DNA of 64,000 nucleotides from Callaeas wilsoni (GCA_013398955.1 VWPU01017642.1:1-64000); one strand, 5' to 3'; counted from the stretch's first letter, positions 47,701 through 60,600 are shown. Made by a program: numbers and translations. Notes: generated by a model not told the origin, from the sequence alone.

Positions 47701-50680
47701 TACAGATCTCCCTGTATAATAGCAAAAGAATAATTTTTTTGTCAAGTGTATAAAGAATTTACTGCTATTACCTTCCCGGCTGTGATGAAAACTATTCAAG
47801 GACATGCCCAGTGTCTGTTGTCTAACTCTTTATCTCATTTGTAGCTTCTGCTATTTTTTTCCGACTGAACCTGGCCAACAGTCCTGTCCTACTGTCGTCA
47901 CTATCACTTCATCCTCATGTCACCATCTCCCCTTTCTGGGACCATCACTGTTCTGCCTCAAACTGTTGTGGCAAGAAGCTTAAGCTGAGAAGCTTACCTA
48001 TTCAAGAATTCTTCAATAGCTCTTCTCCATCATTTGGACATTTAGGTCACCTTTTGAGGGTGCACATAATCCAAGTGAGAGCCAGCAAAAGCTACTAACT
48101 GGGAGTGCTTATTGGGGACAATCATCAGAGCTGTAGTAAGGTGATCTCTTACAGGGGTGGCCATTTTCAGTTATAAAATCCTGTATTATAATAGATGACA
48201 AGTACTTATGGTGAATCCTTTAGCATTCAGAGTGGCTTCCTGAGGCCAGAAAGTTTTACTTTTTGCAGTAATTAAAAAACTGAGGTTCTTTGCATTCTGC
48301 TTTAACTGAGGTTCTTAACATTCTGCTTTATTGTGATGAATAAAGTTTATGGCAGCAAAAATACCAGTACAGGTATTTTAGTAACTCTTGAGCATAAGGT
48401 CTGAAGAGCAAAGCATAAAAGCTTTCTGATGCTAAGGAAGGTCCTTGCTGTCTTGATCCCATGGACTGCAACAAGCAGAAAGAGCTATTGGTTTGTGCGA
48501 TCAACGTGCCAATGTGCCTCAGAGGCGAGAGCAGGCTGAAGGACACAGCTGCCAACACCTGCCTCGGCCTTGTGTTAGCAAGTGAGCTCTGTTACAGGAC
48601 TTCAGAACCCTATTTTCATGCAGGTCTTCCTTTTTCTTAGGGGCTCTCTCAATAAACGGAGGGAACTTTTCCTCTCAGGGAAAGCACAATACCTTGAGAC
48701 CCCAGCCAGCCATAATGGCCCTAAATCCCTTGCAGCTTCATGTTTACCTCCCAGCTGTATGTGCAAAGAGCAACAAAAAGGATCTTGGAGACTAACCTGA
48801 GAAGTGAAAGAAAACAGTAACACCATATACAGGTAATTCTCAATAGCTTGTTTCTTACTTAAGCCACTGACAAAAGTCCTACAGAAAAGTGAAGGAAGAA
48901 GGGACAGGTTGACAGTAGTTGAAAACTAAAGCTGATATCAAAGACAGTTCTTCCATAAGTTACTGTAGAGCTGGTTTGGCAGGGCAAGATTTTCTCAGAC
49001 ACTTCCCATTCTTCAGGGGTCTACACTTCCTGAGTGATTGCTTTCTTCTTAAGGAGATAATTCACCTTTGCCAAATAATTCAGCAAGTCTTGGTCAGGGA
49101 AGTGCTTATGTACTTCCATAGGAACTTACAGACCTTTAAAGTCTTACAAACTGCTCCATTGTCTTCCAGAGGGACTGAGGTGCCTCTATTTGTTAGAGCA
49201 CTTTGCAATTCTCATCTTTTTAATTCAAGAAATATTAATAAATCAGTAAGGTCTCAGAGATCAATTATTGTTGCCTTCAGCAGATTCCCTTGCAAGCTGA
49301 GGGCATTTAGAAAGGCAGCTCCTATGAAAGGTGTTGGAACATGCTGGACAACAAATTTACTCCTCATTTTGTGGTCTTTTCTTTTGCCGAATTTTTGGTC
49401 TACCTCCACATAATTTCTCAATAATGACAGCCACCAATGAAAAAGGCAAAGTCAAACCAGCTAAGAAAACTGATAAACCTCCAATATTTTCTAGTTTCAG
49501 TCAGAAAATTAGTGAGATTAAGAATAAAATTTGAAATTAAAATCTAGCACATTTCAATTATGTGTTTATTGGAAATCAATATGCATGTAGAAAGCCATTG
49601 GAAAAGTTATGAGCAATCTTTTATTTTCTCTGAGTACATTCTGGGCAATTTTCTCCTGCCTCTAGAAGACTGACCAAAAGTTAAAAAGCCCCGAACATAT
49701 ACTTTTATGCTAATAGCTATTGGAACGTGAAATCAGAGGAGTAAGCAGTTTTCAACATGACCAAAAATGTGTAAAAAAACCCCTTCAAAACACTACTACT
49801 GAGTATGAGCATCAGCAGGTCTCTAAGGGAGTATTCATGGCAGATTGTACTGTTGGACATTTCCCAATGAGGAAAGCAAACAGAACAAGATTATACAGTA
49901 TGAGGAAACAGCATAAAATAAAATACTCTCAGAAATTATAACACTAAGAACTCCTAACAGCAACTAAAAATTCACTTTGATCACATCTGAAACAAATATT
50001 TCTCACTCAATAGGAAACAAGCATATTTCCTTTTGGTTTTCAAACTCTATGTTTATAAAAATATTTAATGAATTATTGCTTCACATGCTCCAAATGCATT
50101 ACCGTGGTCATGGACTGGCTTTCCCACAGGAGGGAAAGCACTCCATTCCCACCCCAAAGCAAATCACAGGGGAGATCTGAGAGAAAAGCTACCATAGCCC
50201 AAATCTAAGGAAGGTATTAAAAAGAGAAGTTAGCAGCTTATCAGAGGGTCGGTGATATGCTTGCTTCCTTTAGCAGAAAGGCTGCTGTAATAGAACAGTG
50301 CCTCTCAGGCTGCTGCTCTAAATAAACACCTCTGCTTCACCAGGATGGGTAAGTTAACGCTCATGCGAACAGCCTCTTCTCTCACTCTCTGTTTAGCCTT
50401 GCCTTACCTTCTATTTTTATTAAAGCAGCATGAATATTACAATCAATGAGAGCTTTCAAGAAAGATCTCAGACTCTCCTTGAATGTGGTTTCTCCAAATA
50501 GCCTCAACTGAGGTCATTGGCAGGAAGAATCAGGCAACAGCTGCTCTCTATTCCTTAGAAAGTTGTGATAGAAATAAAACAAAAGGAAAGTTGGGGGGAA
50601 AAAAAAAAATCCTTCCTCTATGTGTCACTGAAACTATGAATAACTAATTCCTTCTTGCTGATTTAGAAAGCCACAATGAG
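44776..50680. other. Non-coding DNA upstream of the transporter coding region
   Basis: Probably 5' UTR intron and/or promoter DNA of the transporter gene. The longest open frame (48,919-49,413, plus strand) resembles nothing I recognise and lacks exon borders. No CpG island was seen. Confidence 0.5.
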
Positions 50681-50681
50681 G

Positions 50682-51237
50682 TTTTTACTAACACTACACT
50701 AAGATGTTTATTCTGGTGGCGTAACTGGCCAAATCAGAAAGACTTTCAGAGGGGGCAGACTAGGAAAGAGTGGTAGTTAACTGAAAATCATAGGTATTAT
50801 TCAATTTCAAACAACCAAATGTTTTTCTGTTTTTGTTTTTGTTTTTTTTTTTAAATATTTTCTTCTAAGTTTAATCTACCCCCTGTTAAATATCAACTCA
50901 GTTATTTTTCTTATCTTCAGAATTATAGATCTGTGGCTTTTATAATAATTTATGACATGATTTTTACTAACACTACACTAAGATGTTTATTCTGGTGGCG
51001 TAACTTGCAAAATCAGAAAGACTTTCAGAGGGGGCAGACTAGGAAAGAGTGGTAGTTAACAGAAAATCATAGGTATTATTCAATTTCAAACAATCAAATG
51101 TTTTTCTGTTTGTTTTTTTTTTTTAAAATATTTTCTTCTACATTTAATCTACATACAGTTAAATATTTATCAACTCAATTATTTTTCTTATCGTCAGAAT
51201 TATAGATCTGTGGCTTTTCTAATAATTGATGACATGA
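50682..51237. repeat. Tandem duplication, two ~278-bp units
   Basis: Units 50,682-50,960 and 50,961-51,237 both start TTTTTACTAACACTACAC and end GACATGA. They differ by scattered substitutions and by length variation in an internal poly-T tract. It is a local duplication rather than a known mobile element. Confidence 0.9.
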
Positions 51238-51239
51238 TG

Positions 51240-53265
51240 CATGAAACACAAAGGCTGATCTGCTGTTAAGATCTTACTTTAATTAAATAAGCTTTAAAAA
51301 AACCCCCTGAGATAAAAATAAGCAAAGAAAAAAATTATTTACCCAGTGTATTCACTTAGACTTCTGAAATAGTAGGTTGTCCTATGACGTCCTTTAGCAA
51401 AGCGAGTATGGTATACAGCATAGTTTCTACTGAAACAAGTAAACATCCAGAAAATAAAATCTTCTGGGCAGAGAGAAAAGTTAATGAATGCAAGAGCACT
51501 AACTTGGGATTTTTGTTTTCCGTGAAGAATGATGTACTCACGTGCCAAAGGGCATCTAGAAGGAGCTGATCCAGCAGGTCAAGAGTCTTGTCACTAGAGC
51601 TGAGGCACCAGATAACAGCATTTCATCAGACTGGACGACTAATCCACACAGGAAAGTAAAATATTTGAATCCAAGCACAGATATCCCTCCAATATGCCTG
51701 AGCAGTCCGACTAGAAAACAAGCAGAAGCATGGAATCATGTGGCACGTTCCATTCTGTAACCCACGGTGACCAAAAGGAGTAATAAAAACAACACAAATC
51801 TTTCTTTTATAAGCCAGTGCTCCTCCTATTTCTTCATTTTAAAGTAACATCTTGTTACATTAAAAAAATAAACATGCTTTTTGTGATAGACTGAGACAGG
51901 TATACAGTTAATGTTTACACAGAAATGGCTGTGCTTTTAAAAAACCCTGTTCGAAGCAGGTGTAGGAAAAATTCTTTGAATAAACAGCTTTCAAGCTGTT
52001 TTATCTATGAAGGATGAGAGCTCTCTAACTGCCTGAAAAGATTGCACAATTCCAGCTGCCTGCAAGTTTGTGGTTACGTACATTATAATGTAGCAAGAAG
52101 CATTTTGGCAACAGGATTGTTTTGAAGGGATGTTGTTCCTTGTTGGACAAAAAGAGAGGCTGAGCATCATGTTCCTTAATTGGGGCCTCTGTCATCTTAA
52201 AGTCTTTTTCTTCTAGCAGGGGAATGTTAACAAACTATAGCCTAAAGCCCAGAGTGCATATTTTCAAGAATGCGTAATTAGTTTCACTCTGAAATTTGAA
52301 CTTGAGTTTGTCCTGTATCTAATTTGGGGCACCAAACTGTTTTTCTGATTGTGTGTTATACTGAGGGACTCTGCTATCAGACGACCTTTATATTGTCCAT
52401 ATATCCCGCTCCTGAGCCAGCCCCAGCCCTTTGTTTCAAGTCTGTAGAAGCTGCATGTTGGAACATGAAACAGAGCCTTTTCTTCATTAATGCCTCCCAT
52501 ATTTCTATTGGTCTGACCTTCATGGTTACACAGTACTGGACATTTGCCATAGATTTACCGGAACAGCACATAAATCAACACTGAGAAATCATAAAGCATG
52601 CACTGTGCATGAAAAGGATTTTTCTTGAACATTTTTTCTGTAAACACAAAATCTAGTTCCTTCACGAGGGAAGTTTACACTTAATCTTGCATTTTAAGTA
52701 AGCAAGATGGATAATGTAAAGAAGTGAATATGAATGCCTTTGTAACAAGTTTTTCTTATTAATTTTTACAGTATTTCAGGATTTGATAAGAACATTTGCA
52801 GTGAGGCTTCTCCTGTACCAACTTACTGTTCACAGTAATTCTTCTGTGTGTCTTAGTTACATGTAAACATGCATTTCCTTATGGAACAGCAAAGCAAGGC
52901 ATGCTTGTCTGAATAAACCTGTGGCATTTTCTGGTTTCTTGCCCACACTTCCATTACTGCTCAGGAAGGCTTTTCATACCCTGCACTCGAAATGAGACTA
53001 CTTCAATTATTTCCAGAGCCCTCTTCATTCATACCATTACTCAGCTGCAGCAAACAGCCCTGCCAGGTCCCCTGCTTCCTCCTGCTCCTTAACTCTGCCC
53101 GCTGTGCCTCAGCCAGCGCAGCCCCCTACAGTCCTCACCCACAACTGATGTACTCACACCGAACCCTGATTGAAAAAACACTGCTAAACACCCTCTACCA
53201 TTAGCTGCAAGACTCTGAATGACAAACAAAGGCCACCATTTGTGTCACCTTGGTAAAATCAGATC
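51240..53265. other. Non-coding DNA, nothing recognised
   Basis: AT-rich sequence without a convincing exon, RNA gene or repeat family. Confidence 0.5.
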
Positions 53266-53274
53266 TTTACTTAC

Positions 53275-53395
53275 TTTGCCATGAAGTTGATGCAGGACAG
53301 AACATAGCTCACAGACAAAACGACTTCTTCCAACCAGGCGAACTTCAGGTATGGGAGCAGAACATGAGGAGCAGCCACTGCTAAGTGACTAGATG
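53275..53395 (-). other. Candidate 5' UTR exon of the y+LAT-like gene (speculative)
   Basis: On the minus strand GGTATTTTAG (AG at 53,397-53,396) is followed by 121 bases and a perfect GTAAGT donor at 53,274-53,269. It lies upstream of the transporter start exon, which itself needs an upstream non-coding exon. If joined, a tiny upstream frame (ATG GCA AAG TAA) would precede the main ATG. The frame through this exon is open, but the peptide is unfamiliar. The T-poor acceptor tract is weak, so it could be chance. Confidence 0.25.
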
Positions 53396-53914
53396 CTAAA
53401 ATACCATACAAAATCTGATGCCAACAAACACAAAACAATATGCGTAGTCCTATGTTTCTATTTTCCCCTGTGTACAAGTAAAAAGATGTTTCTACATGCA
53501 CATTTTGAAAGGCTTTCAGTGAGCTGTTATGACTCAGAGAAAAGCTTTTACTGTCAGTCTGAAACACCAGTAGCACTTCCTCTTGGAGTGAGAAAGTGGA
53601 GAAATCTATTAGGAATTGCAATGAAGAAGTGAGGAATGTACAAAATACTTTAAAACAACTGTAAAACAACAGAAGTGTCAGACTGTGGCTCATCTTGACT
53701 CTCATGTCTGTGACCTCCACACACCCTTCACTGTGCGTGGCCAAACACACAACCTCCACCTCTCTTCTCCCATGCCTACCCCAAATCATTCTCCTTATGC
53801 CCTTTGTCTGTATCTCTCAAGCCCCAGCTGTGGCTGCCTCCTCCCCTCTGTCACTCAAGGAAATCTGTGTGTGCCTAACACGCAGGAGAGGGTGGCTTGA
53901 TGTTGCCCAGAGTA

Positions 53915-54065
53915 GTCGTGTCTGATGCCCCGGAAACATTCAAGGTCCTACTGGACAGGGCTCTGAGCAACCTGATCTAGTTGAAGATGTCCCTGACCAC
54001 AGCAGAAGGGCTGGACTAGCTGACCCTTAGAGGTCCCTTCTAACCTGACCTATTCTGTAGTTGTA
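53915..54065 (+). mobile_element. CR1 LINE 3' fragment
   Basis: 'GAGCAACCTGATCTAGTTG', 'GATGTCCCTGACCACAGCAG' and 'GGTCCCTTCTAACCTGACC' follow the avian CR1 3' end and close with a degenerate terminal repeat. Confidence 0.8.
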
Positions 54066-54069
54066 CTTC

Positions 54070-55740
54070 ACCATGGAGGGAGGCCCAGGGTCCAAGGAAA
54101 GGGGAGGGACATAGGCCCGAGTTTTTCTACTGAGTGGCCTCAGAGTTTCCTTGGAGGGCTGGGCTTTGGCTAGAATGCTCATGGCCTTACAGATGTGGGC
54201 ATTTTCAGGGCTGCGGGTAGAAACTTTCTCTTCCTGCAGCTGTGCCACCTCTGGGTGATGGCACATGAAGAGGAGCAGCTCACAGTGATTGCAGCAGTGT
54301 GACAGCACCATTCCTGAATGTGACTCCATAGGCCACACTTATCAGTTAAGGGACTCCAAGCTAGCTCTGTACTGACAGGCAAGAGTCAGCTGGCAGACTC
54401 TGAAAGCTGCAGGATGCTCTTTTCCCTCACATAGGTGTCTTACAGTGGGTCCTCAGGAAAGTTCCTAATACATGATGAATTTTGGACAGACATTGAAGAA
54501 ATGTTACTTTGCTACGTTGCAAGTCACAAATCTTATTTTAAGCACCAATAAAAATGAACAATTGTGGCTTAAAATGTGATGTGCAGCGAAACACACAGTT
54601 CTGGCACCAAACTCCCCCTGGCATGGCTGGCAGCTTTCCTCAGACCTCTCCCTGTTGGATGTCATTAGGTCTGCTCTAAAAAAAGCACAGCTATTCATTG
54701 CACCATGGTCCTGGTTTCAGCTACCTAACTTGAATTTTACAGCCTCCAGAGAGCAGCAGGATAAAAGGCAAATACCCAGTTTATGTCAAAAACTTAGTTT
54801 ATTAAAAACAATTTTAAACCCCTCCCATCCAATAAACTATACATTGCATTCTTGTGATTCAGTTCACAAAATCATAAAGATACTGAAAAAAGTAAGCTGT
54901 CGGCAAGTAATGACCACACTGAAACCTGAATCATTGAAATGGGGCAGATCTCACATATCCATAGGTTTTGAAACAGCCATCCCTTAGGATTTTTCATTTA
55001 TCTGCTCCTTTTTATATGGTAATTTAGGTAGAGTTCATCACTCTTGTATGTGGAGTTTGGAATTTCCCAAATTTTAGAGTGTGAGCAGAAATTGTAATTA
55101 TTTATTAGTGCTTGCAAAAATAACCTGCCTGTGCTGTGTTACAAATTAAGAAACTTTTTTACTACTTTTGAAGTCACCTAGATAAAGTCACTAAGGTCTT
55201 GTGAAATGAACTGAAAAAAATACCACATACCTTTTCCTCACAGGTGGCCTCATTTGTGCCTCACCATGTTACCATCCTTCAGACAAAAAAGGACAGCAGA
55301 GATGTTATCTGGAGAAGGTTAAGGCAGGTCATAGCAGAAGAGAACCCAGCACATTACTTCCAGCCTCGCAAGGCAGGGTATGATTGATCTTTGTGCAGAC
55401 CCAATTACTGTTCATTATGTAAATACCAAAAATAAAATTGAGTTAAAAGTCTGATCTAGCAACGTGACATGAGAAGTATTTATGGCAGATGACAAAGGTA
55501 AGGGGTGGTAACATGGCAGATGACAAAGGCAAGGCAGATGACCAAGGAAATGTTTAAGAGGTATTAACTGAGGATGCCCTTATGTAAGTTCTTTCTGGAT
55601 CTCATCCTACTATGATTTCAAAAATAGCCGAAGTGGTTATAATCACACAGTGTAAAATGCTATAGCTGCAGCCTCTCTACTGTATCACTTCTGAGCAGAA
55701 CAAAGACGACAAGCACAATGTCCTCCCTGCCCTTGGGCTC
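54070..55740. other. Non-coding DNA, nothing recognised
   Basis: No coding exon or RNA gene recognised. 55,480-55,540 has a small imperfect repeat of 'GGCAGATGACAAAGG'. Confidence 0.5.
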
Positions 55741-55741
55741 C

Positions 55742-56690
55742 TGTAGGCGTTTTAGGAGTTTTTCTTTTGTTTTGTTGTTTTTTTTTTATCTTTCTTAAGG
55801 AATTTTCCCCATACGTGTGGCTAATGGGCTGTAGCGACTGGACACTTCACAGACAAAAGTAGTTATCAGCTCAGGGGAGGGTGCTGATGGCCCCTCTCTC
55901 CTTACCTGAGGTTGCCCAGGTAGGAGGCAGATACCGCGAGATGGGAGACTGAAGAAGGCAGGGTTGGGGACAGCCCCTGGCTCTCACTCTCAGCTGGGGA
56001 AGAGGGATGGACGGCCGGAGTTGTTTGGAGAGGAGAGTTTTGCGGCTGTCACCGTGGTCCAGCCGGGTCCTGCTTCTTCTGCCGGGGGGTGAGCCCCTGC
56101 TCATAAGAGCAGCCTTTTGAACTGAGACCTTATTAACACCCACCTTACTAAGAGAGGGACTTTCTTACCATCTGCCTGGGTGCCCCGATCCTGCCTCTCC
56201 CTGCCTTCCTTGGAGCCGGGCTGCTGCTGCCCCTTCCCGCCGCTTCTTTGGTCCTGCTCACAGCATTCCCTACTCTGTAGCCCCACACCTCCTGCGTGCC
56301 GAGACCTCCAGGGGATTTTCCCACTGCAGCTCCAGAGTGTGATACATCTCCTCCTCCACCCCGGGACTTCTGCTCGTCTCTGCCGTCCCAGCTTGCCGCT
56401 GGAGCGCCCCTGCCAGCTGTGACCGGCACGGCGCCAAAGGGGAAAGCGCCTGCGACCGAGACGGCCGTCATTGAGTTCTTAGTTCTGTTTTGTTGTTAAT
56501 GCCAAAGTTGTTGTTGTTTTTGCCTTACTAGATATACTAGTAAAGAACTGGTATTCCTATTCTCATATCCTTGCCTGAGAGACCCTTAATTTCAAAATTA
56601 TAACAATTTGGAGGGAAGGGGTCCACATTTTTCCATTCCAAGGAAGACTTCTGCCTTCCTTAGCAGACACTTGTCTCTCAAACCGAGACA
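55742..56690 (-). mobile_element. Solo LTR (ERVL-like), minus orientation, perfect 5-bp target-site duplication
   Basis: A 949-bp minus-strand unit starts TGTCTCGGTTTGAGAG and ends CGCCTACA. It is flanked on both sides by the same pentamer (plus strand GCTCC at 55,737-55,741 and 56,691-56,695). It is homologous along its whole length to the plus-strand copy at 29,192-30,145. There is no internal region, so it is a solo LTR left by LTR-LTR recombination. It lies about 600 bp downstream of the RIPK2 stop and upstream of the transporter gene, in the same orientation as both. Confidence 0.92.
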
Positions 56691-57040
56691 GCTCCTCTTT
56701 GGACTAAAATTCTTCTTATGCAGAGGCACTTGCTTTGGCAACAAAATAGGAAAACAAAACAAAACAAATCAATAAAAAATTCTGTAAAAACTCAGTGTAA
56801 ACTTACCCCCACCTACCAGTCCTCTCCTGTATGTACACCAACATGGCTTAAGGAAGAAAGTTTATTATACACACAGCAGAACAGTCCTGGAAAAGAGCAC
56901 CTAAATTTTATTCCCTCCTCTGTGGGAAAGAGCAGATGGAAGGAGAAAAACAAACATGCCATGTTAAGGTGAGATGTCTCAATCCTGTGAGGTGAAAGGA
57001 AAGGATTTGTATAAACAGCAAATACGCAAAATGGTGAACC

Positions 57041-57046
57041 TTTAAT
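57041..57046 (-). terminator. RIPK2: Candidate poly(A) signal of RIPK2
   Basis: ATTAAA on the minus strand, about 250 bp past the RIPK2 stop and upstream of the LTR. It is a weak hexamer and its use is not established. Confidence 0.25.
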
Positions 57047-57298
57047 GTTTTTCTTTGTCATGTATAAACAAAATACTTTTACAAAATGATGCAACAACCA
57101 TCAAGTGTTTGGCTTTATGATTGTACTCCAACTTATTCATTGGTCACTCACCAAATGCAGGCTAGATGAACTCAGGGTCATTTCTGAGACTCTACAAAGG
57201 TGTAGTAAAGGCAAAGCTGCACATATCTAAAATACTATACAGAAACAAGAATTGTGTTGTAAGAAATATTCACATGGTTTCATAAAGAAAGAACAAAT

Positions 57299-57624
57299 TT
57301 AAAGACGCAGTCTTTGAGAATTAGCTACAATGTCTGGATAAGGTTGAAGTCCTAGCTGTTTGTTATCTTTCAACTTTTGCACTATAATTCTGGCAAATTC
57401 CTCTCCTTGGCTGTCTGAAGTATCAAGCAATTGTCGTACTTTTGATGTCCTTGTAGGTTTGGTGCTTATAAGTTCATAATCTTCTTTCATGAGTAAAAAT
57501 CTTGATAGAAGAGCATCCAGTGATTGATTCAAACATGCTTCAGTCATCTGATCAATAATTTCTTCTCTTTTACTTTGGATCCACTGATGAGCTACATTCT
57601 GTTGTGTGGTTTCCAATACAAAAT
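57299..57624 (-). CDS. RIPK2: RIPK2 terminal exon with complete CARD
   Basis: An excellent pyrimidine tract with a branch-like CTAAT precedes ATCTCAG (AG at 57,626-57,625). The exon encodes [14 protein letters not shown] and then the six-helix CARD, ending ...[15 protein letters not shown] and TAA (57,301-57,299). The tail after QPYP is shorter than the human tail. [12 protein letters not shown] has Phe where human has Asp (LLSRDLIMKEDY), a change from charge to bulky hydrophobe in the CARD. Confidence 0.95.
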
Positions 57625-60600
57625 CTGAGATTGGAAAGGATTAGAAAAAAGGAAGGGATTGTAACTGTCTGTCAACAAATATTGCCACAGAACAAAGAAC
57701 AAGCTGAGAAAAAGCTGTTAAAATGTTCCAATTTGACAAATTTGGTGGTTAGAGTATTTATCCTATCTGAATCACAGAATAATTTAGGTTGGAAGAGACC
57801 CTCAAGGAGGTCATCTGGTGTAATGGCTGCTCAAAGCTGGGCCAACTTCAAGCATAACTCAGGTTGCTCAGGGCCTTGTCCAGCTGAATTTTGAGCATCT
57901 CCAAGTGATGGTACTTCTGCAGCCTCCATGGGCAACCTGTTCCAGTGTTCAACCCGACCTGGTACTAAAAAGAGACAGGTGGTAAATTCACTTTCCAGGG
58001 GGATTTTTATTGAAGATTACTGAAAACATCCCTGTAGTTTCCTGGTATTTTTCTCAAGATGAGGTTTCACACAGTGAAAAGGTGTTGATTCTCATATTTC
58101 CAGAAGAGGGATGATGCAGTAGATCTTTATAAAATTGCATGTTATTGTGTGGCCCCTCAAAAAATATTTCTGAATAATTAATCATTAAAGTTTCTTTTTG
58201 TTAACTTTTGTGTTAACTTTTAACAGTTATTTGATGCGTAAGAATATAATGTAGTGGGCTCAACTAACACAGAGGATCAATGTAATACAGGTGAGATGCT
58301 GACACAGTTGCTGCTTCTCTCTGCCCCACCATTACTAAATGGAAGTCTGGAAAGCCTAAAAAGGGAAAAGTGACAGGCAGTAAGATGACTAAGTCCGAGC
58401 TAATTTCTTCTCCTGTTCTGCTAGACTGTAGCACTGCTACAGCAGTAGGAGATAGGAGAAATAATATGAGCAAAGGGAATGGGATAAAGAAGACCCATGG
58501 CAGCAGGAATTTGATTAAGAGGAGAGAAAAAAAGCTAGTAGCTACAGGTACCTGTACTTGGTCACATTTTACACTGGCTTTGCTTACTTTGTAATATAAG
58601 TCTACAACGATAGAATTACTTAATTTTGCATTCTTAATTTGCAGATGTTTTGTTTTCATTTTGCAGGTGAATAACAGTTCCAGTTTCCACTTCATACAGA
58701 CATATATTCAATATTAGAACACTTATTGTGGGTCTTGGAATCAAACAGTGTTTGCTGTACCTGATGGAATCAGTGATGACCGCAGCACACAGGATGCAGA
58801 ACTTGAGGCATCTGAAATACTCTTTTCAGATGAGAGAACAGTACTGTATGGATGCACAAGGAGCTTGGCACTCTGAGTTACAGAGAGATTTCCATCTGTG
58901 CTCTGGCTGCTGAAAGAATGTAGACACCCAGAATTTCCATCTTAGACAAAAAAAAAAAAAAAAAAGAGGAGGAAAAGAAAAAGAACAAGCTGTATTATTT
59001 CTGTGTTCAAATAAAATACAGCCATCAGAGACTACTCCGAGCAATTCCACAAAAGAAGTCATAAACCAACTACTTTCACATGATATACAACAAACTAGTC
59101 CTTATACTCAAATTCTGAGTATATTTATGTCCCTTATATTTTACTAGGGCCTGACTATGGGTTTGGGGTCCTGCTTTATTTGAAATAAATATTGGGAGTA
59201 TAAATCTGGTAGACGTGAACTTTAATGAAAAAGCTCTGTTTGACAAAAAATTTTTGTATGGACTAGAACAACAAAATAAATCCTTTGAGTATATGGAGAG
59301 GTAACTAGAAGTCAGCAGGAAAGCAGACTAATTTATTTTGATGAAGTTTGGCAGTGTAACAAAGGTGAAAATACTAAAATAAAGATTCAGGTGGGAGAAA
59401 AGGACATGAAGAGCAGTGGGAGAGGTTAACATTCAGTGGCAGGCCAATGGAAACTTTTTGTAGTCCATCAAAACAGGATCTGACTTCATGGAAGCTTCAT
59501 GTAAACTTTTGCAGGGAAAAGTAAAAAGGATTTCTGTCAGGTGGGAAGTTTAACAGTTTCTAGTTTTAGGATTCTTTATAGTAGAAAAGGATGACAGATA
59601 TGAAAACAGCAGTAGGAATGACTCAAGGAAGAGATGACAAACAGCTGACGAGAAACCAACTACAGGATATGTGCCTAACTCTGTAAATAGCTTTGATTAG
59701 ACGCTGACAGTGTCACTTGGTAAAGACACAATAACTAAGATGTTAACTAAGAACCAGAGATGCAAGAATTGAGATGAGCATCTAAAGACACAGTGAGGTA
59801 GCCCCATGGACAACTCGAGATTACCTGTCCAATGGGGAAATCTGAAGGTGTATTCCCAGCTCTTTGTTGACCTGTAGAAGAATATGTCTGTAAGTATACA
59901 GAGCAGGAGTATGAAAATGTGGAAGAAATTCCATTCTCAGTATTTTAAAAACGGTGGACTAGAACTCACAGTAACGAGTATTTTATTTCATGAACAAGAG
60001 AGAAAGTTGGGCAGAGCTATGTAGTGTGAAGCAGCAGATGTTATCTACTGTGTGAAAAAAAGGAATTAGGAGACAACCGCTGTGAGTGAAAGATCATTTC
60101 AGAAAAGTGTTTCAAGCAGCTGTGCTGGGATAGATTGCTATACATTTTCAGGCACACATACTTAATTTAATAACATAAAGACAAAACTACTGGGATTGTA
60201 CTGGTATGAGAGAATGACCTTGACCAATGGCCACAGCATAAAAAGTACAATCATAAAATCACACAGTCATTTCTGTTGGAAAGACCCTTAAGATCATCGA
60301 GTCCAGCACTGCCAAGAGCACCACTAAACCATGTCCTGAAGTGCCATGTCTACACATCTTTCAAATACCTCCAGGGCTGGTGACTCAACCACTTCCCTGA
60401 ACAGCCTGTTCCAATGCTTGACAACTCTTTCCATGAAGAAAGTTTTCCTAATATCCAATCTAAACCTCCCCTGGCACAACTCAGGGCCATTTCCTCTCAT
60501 CCTGCTGCTTGCTGCTATTGCTTGTCAGTTAAGAGGCCCCCACCAGGCCACAATCTCCTCTCAGGCAGCTGTAGAGGCCAATAAGGTGTCTTCTGAGCCT

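Noticed and set aside
48919..49413. 164-codon plus-strand open frame
   Set aside because: No recognisable motif, AT-rich composition like its surroundings, and no exon borders.
53271..53789. 172-codon minus-strand open frame as a protein gene
   Set aside because: The peptide resembles no family I know, and no start or splice structure supports the full length. Only the 53,275-53,395 part is kept, as a weak UTR-exon candidate.
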